The notes: generated by a model not told the origin, from the letters alone. Counted from the first letter of the stretch, positions 15,505 to 24,088 are shown. The stretch: DNA of 64,000 nt from an uncultured Candidatus Saccharibacteria bacterium (GCA_938033695.1 CALHKE010000018.1:1-64000); one strand, 5' to 3'. Numbers and translations are program-made.

Positions 15505-17357
15505 CCCTTCGCTTCTTCATACATTTGGCCAAAATCCACTCCCAATTGATTTTTCGCAAATAAAAACACCCCTAAATCATTCGGCGCAAAATCTTTTGGC
15601 AGCTTCCCTGAAGCTAAATTTGCCAAATCTTCCACCCCTAGCACCTGCCCTAAATGCGTTTCGAGATCCGCCTTCAATTTCACACCTCCACCCTGCCCCA
15701 TAATCGCTTCCGACAGGGAAACAAAGGTATCATTAAAATCTTCCGAAGATTCCGCGAGCGCCGTCAACTCACCAAGACTCACTTCTTTCACTTCACCGTT
15801 ATAAATCGCCTCAATGCGTTCCTGTTTTCTTAAATTCTCCGCCAGAAAATCCTCCACCGATTCGCCCGCCCCTTCGAAATTACCCCAATCGCCCCAATCG
15901 TCATCATCGTCCTCATCGAATTCTCGCGCCACAATCACTTCTTCAATTGGTCGACCATTCACTTCGGAAAGCCCCTTTTCACGAAGCCCCTCAAGCAATT
16001 CATCGCGGTCCAGCTCATCCACCTCTATCGCTTCAATATATTCCGCCCCGATACCCGTACGAAACATTTGCTCATTGTCTGCCGAATAGTGTTTTAAATC
16101 ACCCATGGTGCGCTGAAAAATCTCCTCCGGTGCCAATCTCCCCGCAAAGTGCGCCTCATTCGTCGAACCATAAGAGTCCACATTATAGGCATACCAATCC
16201 GTACGATCAAAAATTTCCGGCTTCAATACCACCGCATGATTCTGAATTTTACTGCGTTGCTCTGCATTCATAATCCTGGTAAATACATTGTCCGCACCCC
16301 CCGAATCGATATCCAGTACCGAAGAAATTCCATTCTTCACCACTCCCCGGCTGAACCGCTCAGTCGTACTCATCAAACCCGTAGTTAATACTCGATAAAC
16401 CGAGTCCACACTCATCGAATTTAGCATATGTACCGCTCGTACATCCTCACCATACTTGGCCAGATATTCTTCATGTTTTCCATCTTCCACATAGGTAGAG
16501 TAACCCGAAAAAACCTCACGGCGCGTCAATTTTTCTGCACGCTCAAGCTGTTCCGCATCGAGGTTTTCTAACTTATATTGCCACTTCAGTCTCGCTATCT
16601 TATAATCGCGTTCCGCCCTCTCCGAAACTTCACCTAGAGCATCTTCTACCCCTAAGTCCTGCCTAAAAATCTCATCTAGCGTCTGCTGCGCCACTGTCTC
16701 ATCCATCGCCTTTGGCACTTCCATTTGCACCAAACCAATCGCCGCTCGTACTAGATTACTAGTATTGCGCTTCCTAGAAACTACTCCATCACCCAGTTCG
16801 CGTGCGCTGGCATCCGCCAAAGACACCTTAATCCCATTTTTCTCAAACACCAGGGCATCACACAAACGAAATTCACGCTTCGATTCTAAATCATGATAAG
16901 TAATTTCTCCGAGGCGCACCGAAGTACCACTTTTAAGCTCCGCCACGCCGTCTTTTTCGCGTGATTCGGTACGTAATTTCTGCCCCAATTCTGAAATTTC
17001 TGTCAAAGGTTCACGCAACTTAAATCGGTACTCCAAAGTCTGATTTTCCAAATTTTCCACCACATCCACTCGCTGGTTTTCGATATGGTCACGGTCACAA
17101 ATAATCTCATGCCTCTCTCGGATCAAATATTCTTGACTATGTTCCTTCTCTATATCTGATAGCAATTTTTCCTTGCAATCTAAAATCCCCTCAAGGTCAA
17201 AATCACTCACAGATTCAACCTGCCCTACTTCAGCTTTCACCTTTTTCTCCCCCAAGAATTCCACCCCCTTTAGCGCCTGCATCAACTTCAGGTAATTATC
17301 GTTTACCTCCTGCTCTCCCGTTTTTTCCAAACCACTTGGCGCCAAATTATGATTCAT
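15492..17357 (-). CDS. Large unidentified protein with a conserved GGADNVFTR / RTDW / NEQMFR block
   Basis: The first half (1-340) of this 621-residue protein is charged and helical, probably coiled coil, with no signal peptide. At 340-440 a compact block holds GISSVLDIDSGGADNVFTR (343-361), RTDWYAYNVDSYG (385-397) and NEQMFRTGIGAEYIEAI (428-444). I recall this pattern from uncharacterised bacterial proteins. The order R, then S/T-rich strand, then NExxF resembles ADP-ribosyltransferase folds, but the catalytic residues cannot be confirmed by eye. An acidic stretch (EFDEDDDDDWGDW, about 482-494) follows. The match to nearby ADP-ribosylglycohydrolases is suggestive only. It is co-transcribed with the 130-residue gene. 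Confidence 0.6.
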   Translation of the reverse strand: MNHNLAPSGLEKTGEQEVNDNYLKLMQALKGVEFLGEKKVKAEVGQVESVSDFDLEGILDCKEKLLSDIEKEHSQEYLIRERHEIICDRDHIENQRVDVVENLENQTLEYRFKLREPLTEISELGQKLRTESREKDGVAELKSGTSVRLGEITYHDLESKREFRLCDALVFEKNGIKVSLADASARELGDGVVSRKRNTSNLVRAAIGLVQMEVPKAMDETVAQQTLDEIFRQDLGVEDALGEVSERAERDYKIARLKWQYKLENLDAEQLERAEKLTRREVFSGYSTYVEDGKHEEYLAKYGEDVRAVHMLNSMSVDSVYRVLTTGLMSTTERFSRGVVKNGISSVLDIDSGGADNVFTRIMNAEQRSKIQNHAVVLKPEIFDRTDWYAYNVDSYGSTNEAHFAGRLAPEEIFQRTMGDLKHYSADNEQMFRTGIGAEYIEAIEVDELDRDELLEGLREKGLSEVNGRPIEEVIVAREFDEDDDDDWGDWGNFEGAGESVEDFLAENLRKQERIEAIYNGEVKEVSLGELTALAESSEDFNDTFVSLSEAIMGQGGGVKLKADLETHLGQVLGVEDLANLASGKLPKDFAPNDLGVFLFAKNQLGVDFGQMYEEAKGWMV

Positions 17358-17448
17358 TCTTCCATTATACTATAAGCTTATGCTTCATGAACCCCGCCTC
17401 TTCACAAAAAATCATAGCCACCTTTCATGCCCTCCATCTACGCTTATT

Positions 17449-17477
17449 TTGACAAAACAAGCATCTCGTGTGATAAT
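17449..17477 (+). promoter_or_regulatory. Promoter of the 17532 gene
   Basis: TTGACA (17449-17454), 17 bases, GATAAT (17472-17477). Confidence 0.75.
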
Positions 17478-17531
17478 AAATGGAAACTTTGTATCTATTA
17501 CACGTTCTTTTACAAAATGAAAGGGGAAAAC

Positions 17532-18626
17532 ATGAGTCAAAAATTCCAAATTATGTTTCAAATCGCGGAATCTAGTTTCCAGGAACTGCCCAGAGTCTGT
17601 CGTACGCCCGCCTACGTCAAGCGCTATCTTGACCTACATGATGCGCTTTACGCTGCCATGACACTTGCCCGCACCAAAGCGGAGCGTGGCAGAGTTTATC
17701 GAATTTCACAAACCATCTGGTCTGAACTTCTCGCGGCCGGCGCCAACCCCAGCGAGGTTAGGGAACTACTTAGTCCCAGCTATATCTGGCGTCACTACGA
17801 CAGAGTCAAAGCCTCTAAGGTCCATGTCGATTCTTATGAATTAATGTATCAGTTAATTCAAACTAAAGGCCGTGGTTTTATCCTGAGAAACCTCAAAAAA
17901 TTTCAGCAACGCGGTATCGATATCGACACTATTGCCATGAACTGCTACCGGATAGAAACTAAACATGATCTCGAAGTTCAATGCGCCGAAATGCGCGTCC
18001 TCGGGGTCAACCTCACGACGATTTTCGTGATGGCCAACCAGCTCCTCGTCAAGGAATCTCCAAAACCTGCTAATGTTTACTGCCTACTCTATTTTTTCTA
18101 TCAGCAGAATCTTTCACCTGGCCTCATTGCCGCCTGGATTAAAGATCACTGCAATCCAAAAATACTCGACAGTATTATGGCCGCTGACCCGCTCGATTGG
18201 ACCATCTTCGGTATCAATCTCGACGATTATCGACCAATTTGGGTTCAAACCCACTGGGAACATTTTATCTCAATAGAACCTGACCTCAAAAAGTTACCAC
18301 CCACTATCACCATCACTCAGTTTTTTGAATATCTTCTTTTTCGGCAGATTTACCTTGATACTCGGAGTAATTCTAATAATTTTGAGAATTTTCTTACCAA
18401 AAATTATCTCGCCTCTGGTGGAGCAATTGATTTGCTAGCTGATAAATTTGAACATGAAGATTTCTTCTGCCCACCAGAGGATAAACTTGAAATTGGCGTT
18501 ACCTTGCTTAAATACGGTGCCACCAATATTAATCGGGAAAAACTTATAGAACTCTTTAATCGATGCGATTTATCGAAAAATAAACGCATCAAATACGGTA
18601 AAGTCCTCAATCAGAAAGAAATCTAA
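17532..18626 (+). CDS. Unidentified protein, family B member 1
   Basis: The start at 17532 follows AAAGGGGAAA; a longer frame from 17427 would overlap the promoter. The 364-residue product is a member of a three-protein family in this window (with 20151 and 22556). They share a YFFY...I helix pair, a W-x-IFGINLDDYRPIW / WPVIGIKPKEYSKPW block, a KLPP-TITITQF / NLPKAISIRDF block, an ASGGAIDLL / PAGGDIEEL motif and a closing NREKLIELF. Short AGANPSEVRELL-type helices in the first half recall ankyrin-like spacing, but no known repeat is certain. It is soluble, with no membrane segments. Function unknown. Confidence 0.65.
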   Translation: MSQKFQIMFQIAESSFQELPRVCRTPAYVKRYLDLHDALYAAMTLARTKAERGRVYRISQTIWSELLAAGANPSEVRELLSPSYIWRHYDRVKASKVHVDSYELMYQLIQTKGRGFILRNLKKFQQRGIDIDTIAMNCYRIETKHDLEVQCAEMRVLGVNLTTIFVMANQLLVKESPKPANVYCLLYFFYQQNLSPGLIAAWIKDHCNPKILDSIMAADPLDWTIFGINLDDYRPIWVQTHWEHFISIEPDLKKLPPTITITQFFEYLLFRQIYLDTRSNSNNFENFLTKNYLASGGAIDLLADKFEHEDFFCPPEDKLEIGVTLLKYGATNINREKLIELFNRCDLSKNKRIKYGKVLNQKEI

Positions 18627-18690
18627 ATCTCAGATTCTCTAAGATCAACTTTTCTAATCTTCGATTTCTTATCCTCTTTCATCACTCAAA

Positions 18691-18716
18691 AATCCTCGGT
18701 TCGCCGGGGATTTTTT
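18691..18716 (+). terminator. Terminator of the 17532 gene
   Basis: AATCCTCGG-TTCG-CCGGGGATT followed by TTTTT. Confidence 0.85.
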
Positions 18717-18720
18717 CATA

Positions 18721-18746
18721 AAAAAGGCTCGGAATAAATCCGAGCC
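18721..18746 (-). terminator. Terminator of the 18761 gene
   Basis: GGCTCGGA-ATAAA-TCCGAGCC with an A run on its left, i.e. a U run on the minus-strand transcript. Confidence 0.85.
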
Positions 18747-18760
18747 TAAAAGTAAATGTA

Positions 18761-19102
18761 TTATAAGTCACGTGCAGAAGATAGCCCCCTAAAACCGATC
18801 AGCATCCCCTCGTCATCCGCAACTGGAAACACTGGTAAATATAGATCGTCAATGGTTCGACCGAGATCCTTGGCCGCCCGCACCACAGTTGGTTTTACGA
18901 TATAGAACACCCCCTCTTCATAACTTGGCAGACCCACCATCTTCGAGAACGTAATTTGGAAAATTGGCACCACTCCAATATGCTCACGTAGCATACTTTT
19001 TGCCTCAATTTCAATCGCCCCTTCTTCTGGTTGGTATGTCGTTAGTATTTCATCATTGTCATCCAAAATTCGGCAGACATGTGATAAGTAATTTTTAATC
19101 AT
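18761..19102 (-). CDS. Unidentified small protein with a GVFYIV...DLYLPVFPV pattern
   Basis: AAAGGTGGGGGAG stands directly before the ATG at 19102, so I prefer it to an in-frame GTG three codons earlier. The 113-residue protein has an all-beta look with the series VGLPSYEEGVFYIVKP, RAAKDLGRTIDDLYLP, and VADDEGMLIGFRGLSS. A similar series (a GLP motif, then GV-YIV, then R-DL-P, then D-G-I-G) occurs in uncharacterised phage and plasmid proteins as far as I recall; no function is known to me. It is read from its own unit on the minus strand. Confidence 0.6.
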   Translation of the reverse strand: MIKNYLSHVCRILDDNDEILTTYQPEEGAIEIEAKSMLREHIGVVPIFQITFSKMVGLPSYEEGVFYIVKPTVVRAAKDLGRTIDDLYLPVFPVADDEGMLIGFRGLSSARDL

Positions 19103-19183
19103 CTCCCCCACCTTTCTAAGTATTAAACTTATAAAATCAAAAAACTACTGACGTCGAGAATAGTTGGTGCATCCAAGCATCAT

Positions 19184-19564
19184 CTAAAACCTCATTGGCT
19201 TTAATCTCAGTACCCCTGTTCGAAGCTTCGCATTGTAATCCATCGAAAAACGAAAATTTCGATAAGCATTACATTTGTTCATCGGAGATTTCACATCCGC
19301 ATCGCAAGTTCCCTGAATATTAAAATCATACCCAGTGCGATCAGTGTGAACCACCCCCATGATTTGCAGATTTTTAAGTGCCATAAAATCTCGAGTCGTT
19401 CCACCAGCCGGATTTTCCCGTTTTGCGAAAACTACCTTAAATTCCAGATCAATCGACATATTCTGATCAAAAGCATACATATTTGCAATATGAATGCGAT
19501 CCCTACTTGGTCCATTCATTACTTCAAAAGCCAATGAATCACCGTTTCTTACTTCACTGTGCAT
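19184..19564 (-). CDS. Unidentified beta-rich protein, paralogue of the 25122 gene
   Basis: AGGAGGT lies 6 bases before the ATG at 19564; an upstream in-frame start is rejected for lack of a site. The 126-residue protein aligns along its length with the product of 25122-25574. Examples are NGPSRDRIHIANMYAFDQN with DGPYLSELLEGFKLAHDN, and AYRNFRFSMDYNAKLRTGVL with VYTKYEFDANYDVKRRTGSI. No cysteine-metal or catalytic motif stands out. Both genes lie on the minus strand between plus-strand accessory genes and have their own leaders. Function unknown. Confidence 0.6.
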   Translation of the reverse strand: MHSEVRNGDSLAFEVMNGPSRDRIHIANMYAFDQNMSIDLEFKVVFAKRENPAGGTTRDFMALKNLQIMGVVHTDRTGYDFNIQGTCDADVKSPMNKCNAYRNFRFSMDYNAKLRTGVLRLKPMRF

Positions 19565-19709
19565 ACAACACCTCCTGTAAAAGAACCACCTCGGCATACG
19601 TTACGAGGTCAACCACTTAGCGATAATGCTAATCAACATATTTTAACATACTTATGCTAATGTGTCAATGTAAACTACATCGCCTGCCAAATCTCGCAAG
19701 TGCAAAACC

Positions 19710-19738
19710 TTGACAAACCCCAGATACTCTGCCATAAT
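19710..19738 (+). promoter_or_regulatory. Promoter of the 19807-20151 operon
   Basis: TTGACA (19710-19715), 17 bases, CATAAT (19733-19738). Confidence 0.8.
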
Positions 19739-19799
19739 ATAGCCGTTAAACTCATGTTTAGCTCGCGCAAATTTTTGCGAGCTCTTTAAAAGAAAGGGG
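19739..19799 (+). promoter_or_regulatory. Shared 5' leader, copy 1
   Basis: From the -10 box on, this leader is nearly the same as that at 22494-22552: GTTAAACT, TGTTTA or GAGTTTA, a GCTCGC/GCGAGC hairpin (19761-19782 here), then TCTTTAAAA and the ribosome site. The hairpin followed by CTCTTT resembles a weak attenuator. Confidence 0.65.
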
Positions 19800-19806
19800 A
19801 ATTGTT

Positions 19807-20136
19807 ATGGAAGAAAAAGAATTTGTCCATGATCCAAGGTACAAAACGCGTGGTATCTATCATCATTTCGAGGGAGAATCCTATCTCCTCATCGATACTG
19901 CCATCAATGAGGACACCGGAGAAAGAGTAGTAGTTTATTTGGCGCTTTATGACAATCTTCAACTCCATGTTCGTTCGTACGAGAAGTTCTTTGAGGAATT
20001 GGATCCGGTCAAGTATCCTAACGCCAAGCAGAAACATCGTTTTGAACTACTGGATGTTAGTGATTTTGACTACAATGTCTTCAAGAAGCAGCCGTCTCAT
20101 AAGTACCAATACGTCGGCTTATTATTCAATGATTAA
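19807..20136 (+). CDS. DUF1653 family protein
   Basis: The 109-residue protein shows the DUF1653 pattern: RGIYHHFEGESYLLIDTA, a GERVVVYLALYD strand pair, LHVRSYEKFFEEL, and a closing HRFELL. These small proteins are widespread, and their biochemical role is not established. The gene starts a two-gene operon and lies 14 bases before the family B gene at 20151. The C-terminal 25 residues extend beyond the usual domain. A strong AAAGGGG site precedes the ATG. Confidence 0.75.
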   Translation: MEEKEFVHDPRYKTRGIYHHFEGESYLLIDTAINEDTGERVVVYLALYDNLQLHVRSYEKFFEELDPVKYPNAKQKHRFELLDVSDFDYNVFKKQPSHKYQYVGLLFND

Positions 20137-20150
20137 TTCAAGGAGGGTAT

Positions 20151-21254
20151 ATGAATATCATTAACAAATTACACATCTTAAAGGACACTGCATCACTCAC
20201 CTATGAAAAATTAAGTCAGAATTTCTGGTGTGGCACTTTCCAAGCTTTACAAAAATGCATTCAGGAATCAGAAGACGAGAAAAAATTAAGTTCAGCCTAC
20301 AGTTTTTTGGCCAAGCATTGGCCTAAAATGCATGATGCTGGCGTCGACCTAAAGGAAATTGTTCAAGTTTTATATCCACTAGATATTATTGAGCAATTCG
20401 AAGCACTCCAAGATGCCGGTGCACACTTAGATATTGATCAAATTGTCCGCTCTATTCCTGGAGGACACGGTAAGATAGACCTACATCGCCTTCATTCCTT
20501 GGGCGCAGATATGGACTTAATTGCAATTCATGATGATAGTCTCGAGCCCTGTTCGTTCGACGAGATTAACGACCTGATCATTAATGGCGTTTCTGTCCAA
20601 GTCACATTTGACTTATCTGAAAGTCTCATCTTAGGTAGTGCGGAATATCCAGATACCTTATTTAAGATACTCTATTTCTTTTACTCTCATGGTATTGATT
20701 CATGGAAAATTCGCGAAATGATCAATAAAATCATTCCAGTAAAGTTCATCGATGAGTCAAGTCTGCTATATATTGCTGACCTTATCGACGACATTATTGA
20801 GGACCCGTCCAATAGGTGGCCTGTTATTGGTATTAAACCTAAAGAATACTCCAAGCCTTGGATTTACCTTCACTGTGACGATTATCTCGGCATAAAGCCT
20901 GAAAAAACTCTAGCAAATCTGCCGAAAGCCATCTCTATACGCGATTTCATTCACTTTACTGGACTTCCGTATATTATAAGCAAAGTTAATTACCATGGTC
21001 TAACCCTCAAAGATTTTATCGATCTCAATTATCTGCCAGCTGGGGGTGACATTGAAGAATTAACCAAAGAAGCCAACTACGCGAGATTGCAGTATGAAGA
21101 CCCAATCGATTGGCTTACCCTAGCTTACCTCAGCGACTCGGGTAGTAAATTAGTTAATCGAAAAATGCTACTTGAGTACGGTGACCCATCACGCTACAAT
21201 GCGATAGACTATGATTTTGCCAAAAAATTCATGGAGAATAACTCAGATCACTAG
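20151..21254 (+). CDS. Unidentified protein, family B member 2
   Basis: The 367-residue product is the longest close relative of the 22556 protein and a more distant one of 17532. It begins with a helical region (SYSFLAKHWPKMHDAGVDLK), then DAGAHLDIDQIV and LHSLGADMDLIAIH units that have ankyrin-like spacing. A C-terminal half follows with YFFYSHGID, WPVIGIKPKEYSKPW, LANLPKAISIRDFIH and YLPAGGDIEEL. AAGGAGGG is the ribosome site, and it is second in the operon after the DUF1653 gene. No enzyme motif is visible; a binding or scaffold role is a guess. Confidence 0.65.
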   Translation: MNIINKLHILKDTASLTYEKLSQNFWCGTFQALQKCIQESEDEKKLSSAYSFLAKHWPKMHDAGVDLKEIVQVLYPLDIIEQFEALQDAGAHLDIDQIVRSIPGGHGKIDLHRLHSLGADMDLIAIHDDSLEPCSFDEINDLIINGVSVQVTFDLSESLILGSAEYPDTLFKILYFFYSHGIDSWKIREMINKIIPVKFIDESSLLYIADLIDDIIEDPSNRWPVIGIKPKEYSKPWIYLHCDDYLGIKPEKTLANLPKAISIRDFIHFTGLPYIISKVNYHGLTLKDFIDLNYLPAGGDIEELTKEANYARLQYEDPIDWLTLAYLSDSGSKLVNRKMLLEYGDPSRYNAIDYDFAKKFMENNSDH

Positions 21255-21261
21255 TTCCCCA

Positions 21262-21298
21262 AAAAAACAAGCCTCGGACTTAACCGGGGCTTTTTTAT
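21262..21298. terminator. Bidirectional terminator between convergent genes
   Basis: AAGCCTCGG-ACTTAA-CCGGGGCTT flanked by an A run and a T run. It serves the family B gene and the HD gene that ends at 21295. Confidence 0.8.
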
Positions 21299-22332
21299 GT
21301 TAATCTTACTCCCGGAAGATACAAATATCCCTCCATTTTATAGGCCAAATTTTTTTCAATATAACCCTTTGCAATTTTACAAGCTTTCGACATCCGTTCA
21401 CTTTGCCATAACGGATCAATATAGCGCACCTTCGCCTGGCAATTCACTACGTACACTCCGTCCGGGCATTGCTCAAGACTCTTTGCCTTCTTTATTTTCT
21501 TTGCCTTCTGCCAAGCTAAAAAAGCATCACAGTAATCTGAAGCTAAAATCATTTCAATCACTTCCGATTCCTTCATTTGATATAAATCTGCCACCGAAAT
21601 CCTTCCAGATTCACTCATTTTCTTCAAAATATCCGCAAGAAACTGCATTGAATAACGTGTTCGGTCCTCACGATAAAATATAGATAATTGCGAAGTTAGT
21701 TTAACAAATTTTCGTGCGATTTTTTTCGTTTGAAATCCCAATTCTTTGACCCCATTTTCGTCTGATTGCACTACTATATCCGCATACATTTCACGGATTT
21801 CTGCCAAATCTGCCACCCCGTACGCGAAGAACATATTCGCCAGCGAATATTCCAAACGATCTGCTGATAACTTCGGCGTATCGTTATCTGCAAGCGGATA
21901 AAGATGATAATTGTCCACCTGAGAAATTAAAATACCATCCCGCTTAAGTAGGCGACTAATCTCCGGCGACCCTGCAATCACCTCTGTCGTCAAATCCTCT
22001 GTCGACTCCTGCGCTAGGTGGTCACCATTCATAAAATCTACACAGTGCTTAAAAACTGGCGTCGCAATATCATGAAAAAGCCCTGCCAAAGTCTGCTTTT
22101 TGTCGTGAGTAAAATGCCAAACTATCAACGCTACCCCTACTGCATGGTCTAAACTTGAATAGAATCTCTGACTCTCAAATAAATCCGAATAAATCGTTCC
22201 GCAAGTGATGCTGATATACTTCTGCTTCTGTAAGACTGGTGTTTTAATATATTCCTGCAACCATTCTGGAAAATCTGGCTCCAAAATTGCATGGAATTTT
22301 CGAATCAATGCTTCTACCTCACACTCTGTCAT
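21295..22332 (-). CDS. HD-superfamily phosphohydrolase
   Basis: The 345-residue protein has the HD metal site spread over SLDHAVGVALIVWHFTH (His63) and TLAGLFHDIATPVF (His87, Asp88), followed by a later helix with Asp in LADNDTPKLSADRLEY. This arrangement is common in dGTPase-like and other nucleotide phosphohydrolases. The C terminus ends in YIDPLWQSERMSKAC and a YLYLPG strand that I cannot assign. The substrate is not predictable. It is one of three unrelated-looking HD proteins in the window (12127, 21295, 52192). Confidence 0.8.
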   Translation of the reverse strand: MTECEVEALIRKFHAILEPDFPEWLQEYIKTPVLQKQKYISITCGTIYSDLFESQRFYSSLDHAVGVALIVWHFTHDKKQTLAGLFHDIATPVFKHCVDFMNGDHLAQESTEDLTTEVIAGSPEISRLLKRDGILISQVDNYHLYPLADNDTPKLSADRLEYSLANMFFAYGVADLAEIREMYADIVVQSDENGVKELGFQTKKIARKFVKLTSQLSIFYREDRTRYSMQFLADILKKMSESGRISVADLYQMKESEVIEMILASDYCDAFLAWQKAKKIKKAKSLEQCPDGVYVVNCQAKVRYIDPLWQSERMSKACKIAKGYIEKNLAYKMEGYLYLPGVRLT

Positions 22333-22419
22333 ATCCTATATTATACTTTATTCTCTTAGAGGTGGTCAGCAGCTTTGTAATATTTTAATAAGAGTCATTC
22401 ATTCTCGTCCATTATCACA

Positions 22420-22470
22420 CTTATTGCCTTTTTATTGCAAAGGTCCTGGACTTTAACGGATATATTGACA
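22420..22470. repeat. Upstream repeat shared with 6681-6732
   Basis: The block has CTTATTGCC, a T run, TTGCAAAGGTCCTGG, an ACG, and the terminal TTGACA. It places the same upstream sequence before the promoters of two otherwise unrelated accessory genes. Confidence 0.7.
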
Positions 22471-22493
22471 AAATATAATCTTAATGCCATAAT
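22465..22493 (+). promoter_or_regulatory. Promoter of the 22556 gene
   Basis: TTGACA (22465-22470), 17 bases, CATAAT (22488-22493). Confidence 0.8.
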
Positions 22494-22552
22494 ATATTCG
22501 TTAAACTTGAGTTTAGCTCGCGCAGATTTTGCGAGCTCTTTAAAAAGGGGGT
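22494..22552 (+). promoter_or_regulatory. Shared 5' leader, copy 2
   Basis: Nearly identical in layout to 19739-19799: GTTAAACTTGAGTTTA, a GCTCGC/GCGAGC hairpin (22516-22536), TCTTTAAAAA, then GGGGG as ribosome site. Confidence 0.65.
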
Positions 22553-22555
22553 ATC

Positions 22556-23389
22556 ATGAATATTTTTAGAAAAGAAAAGATCGAATCAGACAAGGTAGAT
22601 TTACAATATCTGCATTCACAAGATGCCGATATGGACCAAATTGCTCGTCACCATAATCTCGAGACCCGTTCACTCGACGAGATTAACAACCTGATTATTA
22701 ATGGCGTTTCTGTACAGACCGCCTTTGAATTATCTGAAGATTATATCTTGAGTAATGCAGAGTATCCAGATAACCTATTTAAGATACTCAGCTTCTTTTA
22801 TACTCTTGGTATTACCTCAGAACAAATTCGCAGTATAATCAGTAGGATTATTCCCACCATGTTTATCGATAAAATAAAACTTTTTTCGATTAAAAGCACT
22901 GTCGACGATATCGTCAGTTCTTCGCCTGACAAATGGTCAAGTATTGGTATCGAGCCTAGTGAGTACGCTAAACCCTGGACACGTCTTAACTACTGTCGTT
23001 ACCTTAGTCTAGACTCTGGCAAAACTTTGTCTGACCTACCAAAAGCTGTATCGCTACACGATTTCATCCATAACGTCGGACTTAGGGAAATTGAACGTGA
23101 ATTCCATTATCAAGACTACACCTTCGATCAGTTTATTCGGAGAAGTTTTTTACCAGCTGGCGGTGATATTGAGCAATTAGTTCAAAAATCTTTTTGCGAG
23201 AACATAGAATACGAAAACCCAGTAGGATGGCTAATTCTTGCTGCTATCTATGTTAATGGCGGCAAATTAATCAACAGGTATAAGTTATCTAAATATGCCA
23301 ATCCAACCAATTACTTCATCGTTGATCTAAAGTTTATCCTAGAGTATTTCCCCAACATTTTCACGGATAGAGAAAAAGATTTCACTTAA
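22556..23389 (+). CDS. Unidentified protein, family B member 3 (N-terminally short)
   Basis: The 277-residue product aligns with residue 104 onward of the 20151 protein, for example DEINNLIINGVSVQTAFELS against DEINDLIINGVSVQVTFDLS, and lacks its first 100 residues. It keeps the YFFY-like FFYTLGI block, SIGIEPSEYAKPW, LSDLPKAVSLHDFIH and FLPAGGDIEQL. The start is secure because a strong GGGGG site precedes it. The pair most likely arose by duplication together with the leader, followed by loss or non-copying of the N-terminal part. Confidence 0.65.
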   Translation: MNIFRKEKIESDKVDLQYLHSQDADMDQIARHHNLETRSLDEINNLIINGVSVQTAFELSEDYILSNAEYPDNLFKILSFFYTLGITSEQIRSIISRIIPTMFIDKIKLFSIKSTVDDIVSSSPDKWSSIGIEPSEYAKPWTRLNYCRYLSLDSGKTLSDLPKAVSLHDFIHNVGLREIEREFHYQDYTFDQFIRRSFLPAGGDIEQLVQKSFCENIEYENPVGWLILAAIYVNGGKLINRYKLSKYANPTNYFIVDLKFILEYFPNIFTDREKDFT

Positions 23390-23418
23390 CCTGAAGTTAG
23401 TGAATTATCTCTATCTAT

Positions 23419-23447
23419 GAAGCCTCGACTCCCGTCGGGGTTTTTTC
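23419..23447 (+). terminator. Intrinsic terminator
   Basis: GCCTCGAC-TCCC-GTCGGGGT followed by TTTTT. Confidence 0.8.
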
Positions 23448-23448
23448 T

Positions 23449-23477
23449 TTGACATAAATTATAAAATATATTATAAT
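23449..23477 (+). promoter_or_regulatory. Promoter of the alpha-CTD-like gene
   Basis: TTGACA (23449-23454) overlaps the previous T run; 17 bases; TATAAT (23472-23477). Confidence 0.85.
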
Positions 23478-23532
23478 ATAATTATTGTATTATTTCATAC
23501 ACATTGCACATTTCATACATAGGAGGGGAACT

Positions 23533-23985
23533 ATGACCGAACACATTACTAACCGTGGAACCGATTTGATGAAATTTCGTGACCTCGTCGAGGCACATCA
23601 AGCGATCTCCACTTCCGCCGCCTGTCGTCAAGAAGCTGCGCTTAAACTAGCCCTGAAAAAGCTTCAGCAGACAGATGAGATTAAGACCCGTGATAAAATC
23701 CTAATCGAACTTCGAAAACTTAGTCAAGGCACTAGCGAGCCAGCCATTATGGCTTCTGAGTACCTGATTAAGAACGATCCTGGCCACACCAGTATCGATA
23801 TCTTGAATCTCAAGCCTAGGCCTTATCACTGCCTGAGAAATCGTAATATCAATACTATTCAAGATGTTTTAGCGCTTGACTCAATCGATTGGGGTAGGAT
23901 TCGTAATCTCGGCAAAGTTTCCATTCAGGAAATCATCCAGGCCATGCATGACCTAGGTTATGCCGATTTCTATATCCCACATTAA
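23533..23985 (+). CDS. Stand-alone RNA polymerase alpha C-terminal-domain-like protein
   Basis: AGGAGGGG precedes the ATG at 23533. Residues about 88-145 of the 150-residue protein match the alpha-CTD helix-hairpin-helix fold: ILNLKPRPYHCLRNRNINTI, then DVLALDSIDWGRIRNLGKVS, then IQEIIQAMHDLGY. RNLGKxS is the part of rpoA that contacts UP-element DNA and activators. The N-terminal 85 residues are helical and charged, with no alpha-NTD. It is not rpoA itself, which is about 310 residues. It could bind DNA near promoters or compete with the polymerase's own alpha-CTD. It lies just before four genes with sigma-4-like ends. Confidence 0.8.
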   Translation: MTEHITNRGTDLMKFRDLVEAHQAISTSAACRQEAALKLALKKLQQTDEIKTRDKILIELRKLSQGTSEPAIMASEYLIKNDPGHTSIDILNLKPRPYHCLRNRNINTIQDVLALDSIDWGRIRNLGKVSIQEIIQAMHDLGYADFYIPH

Positions 23986-23990
23986 TTCAG

Positions 23991-24021
23991 AAAGCTCCCA
24001 AAGTCGGGGGCTTTTCTTTTT
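23991..24021 (+). terminator. Intrinsic terminator
   Basis: AAAGCTCCC-AAAGTC-GGGGGCTTT followed by a T-rich run. Confidence 0.8.
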
Positions 24022-24088
24022 TAAAAGATACCTACTGGATCTCAGTTATTCTTTTTTGACATAACCATTTTCCAAGATGTTACTAGAA

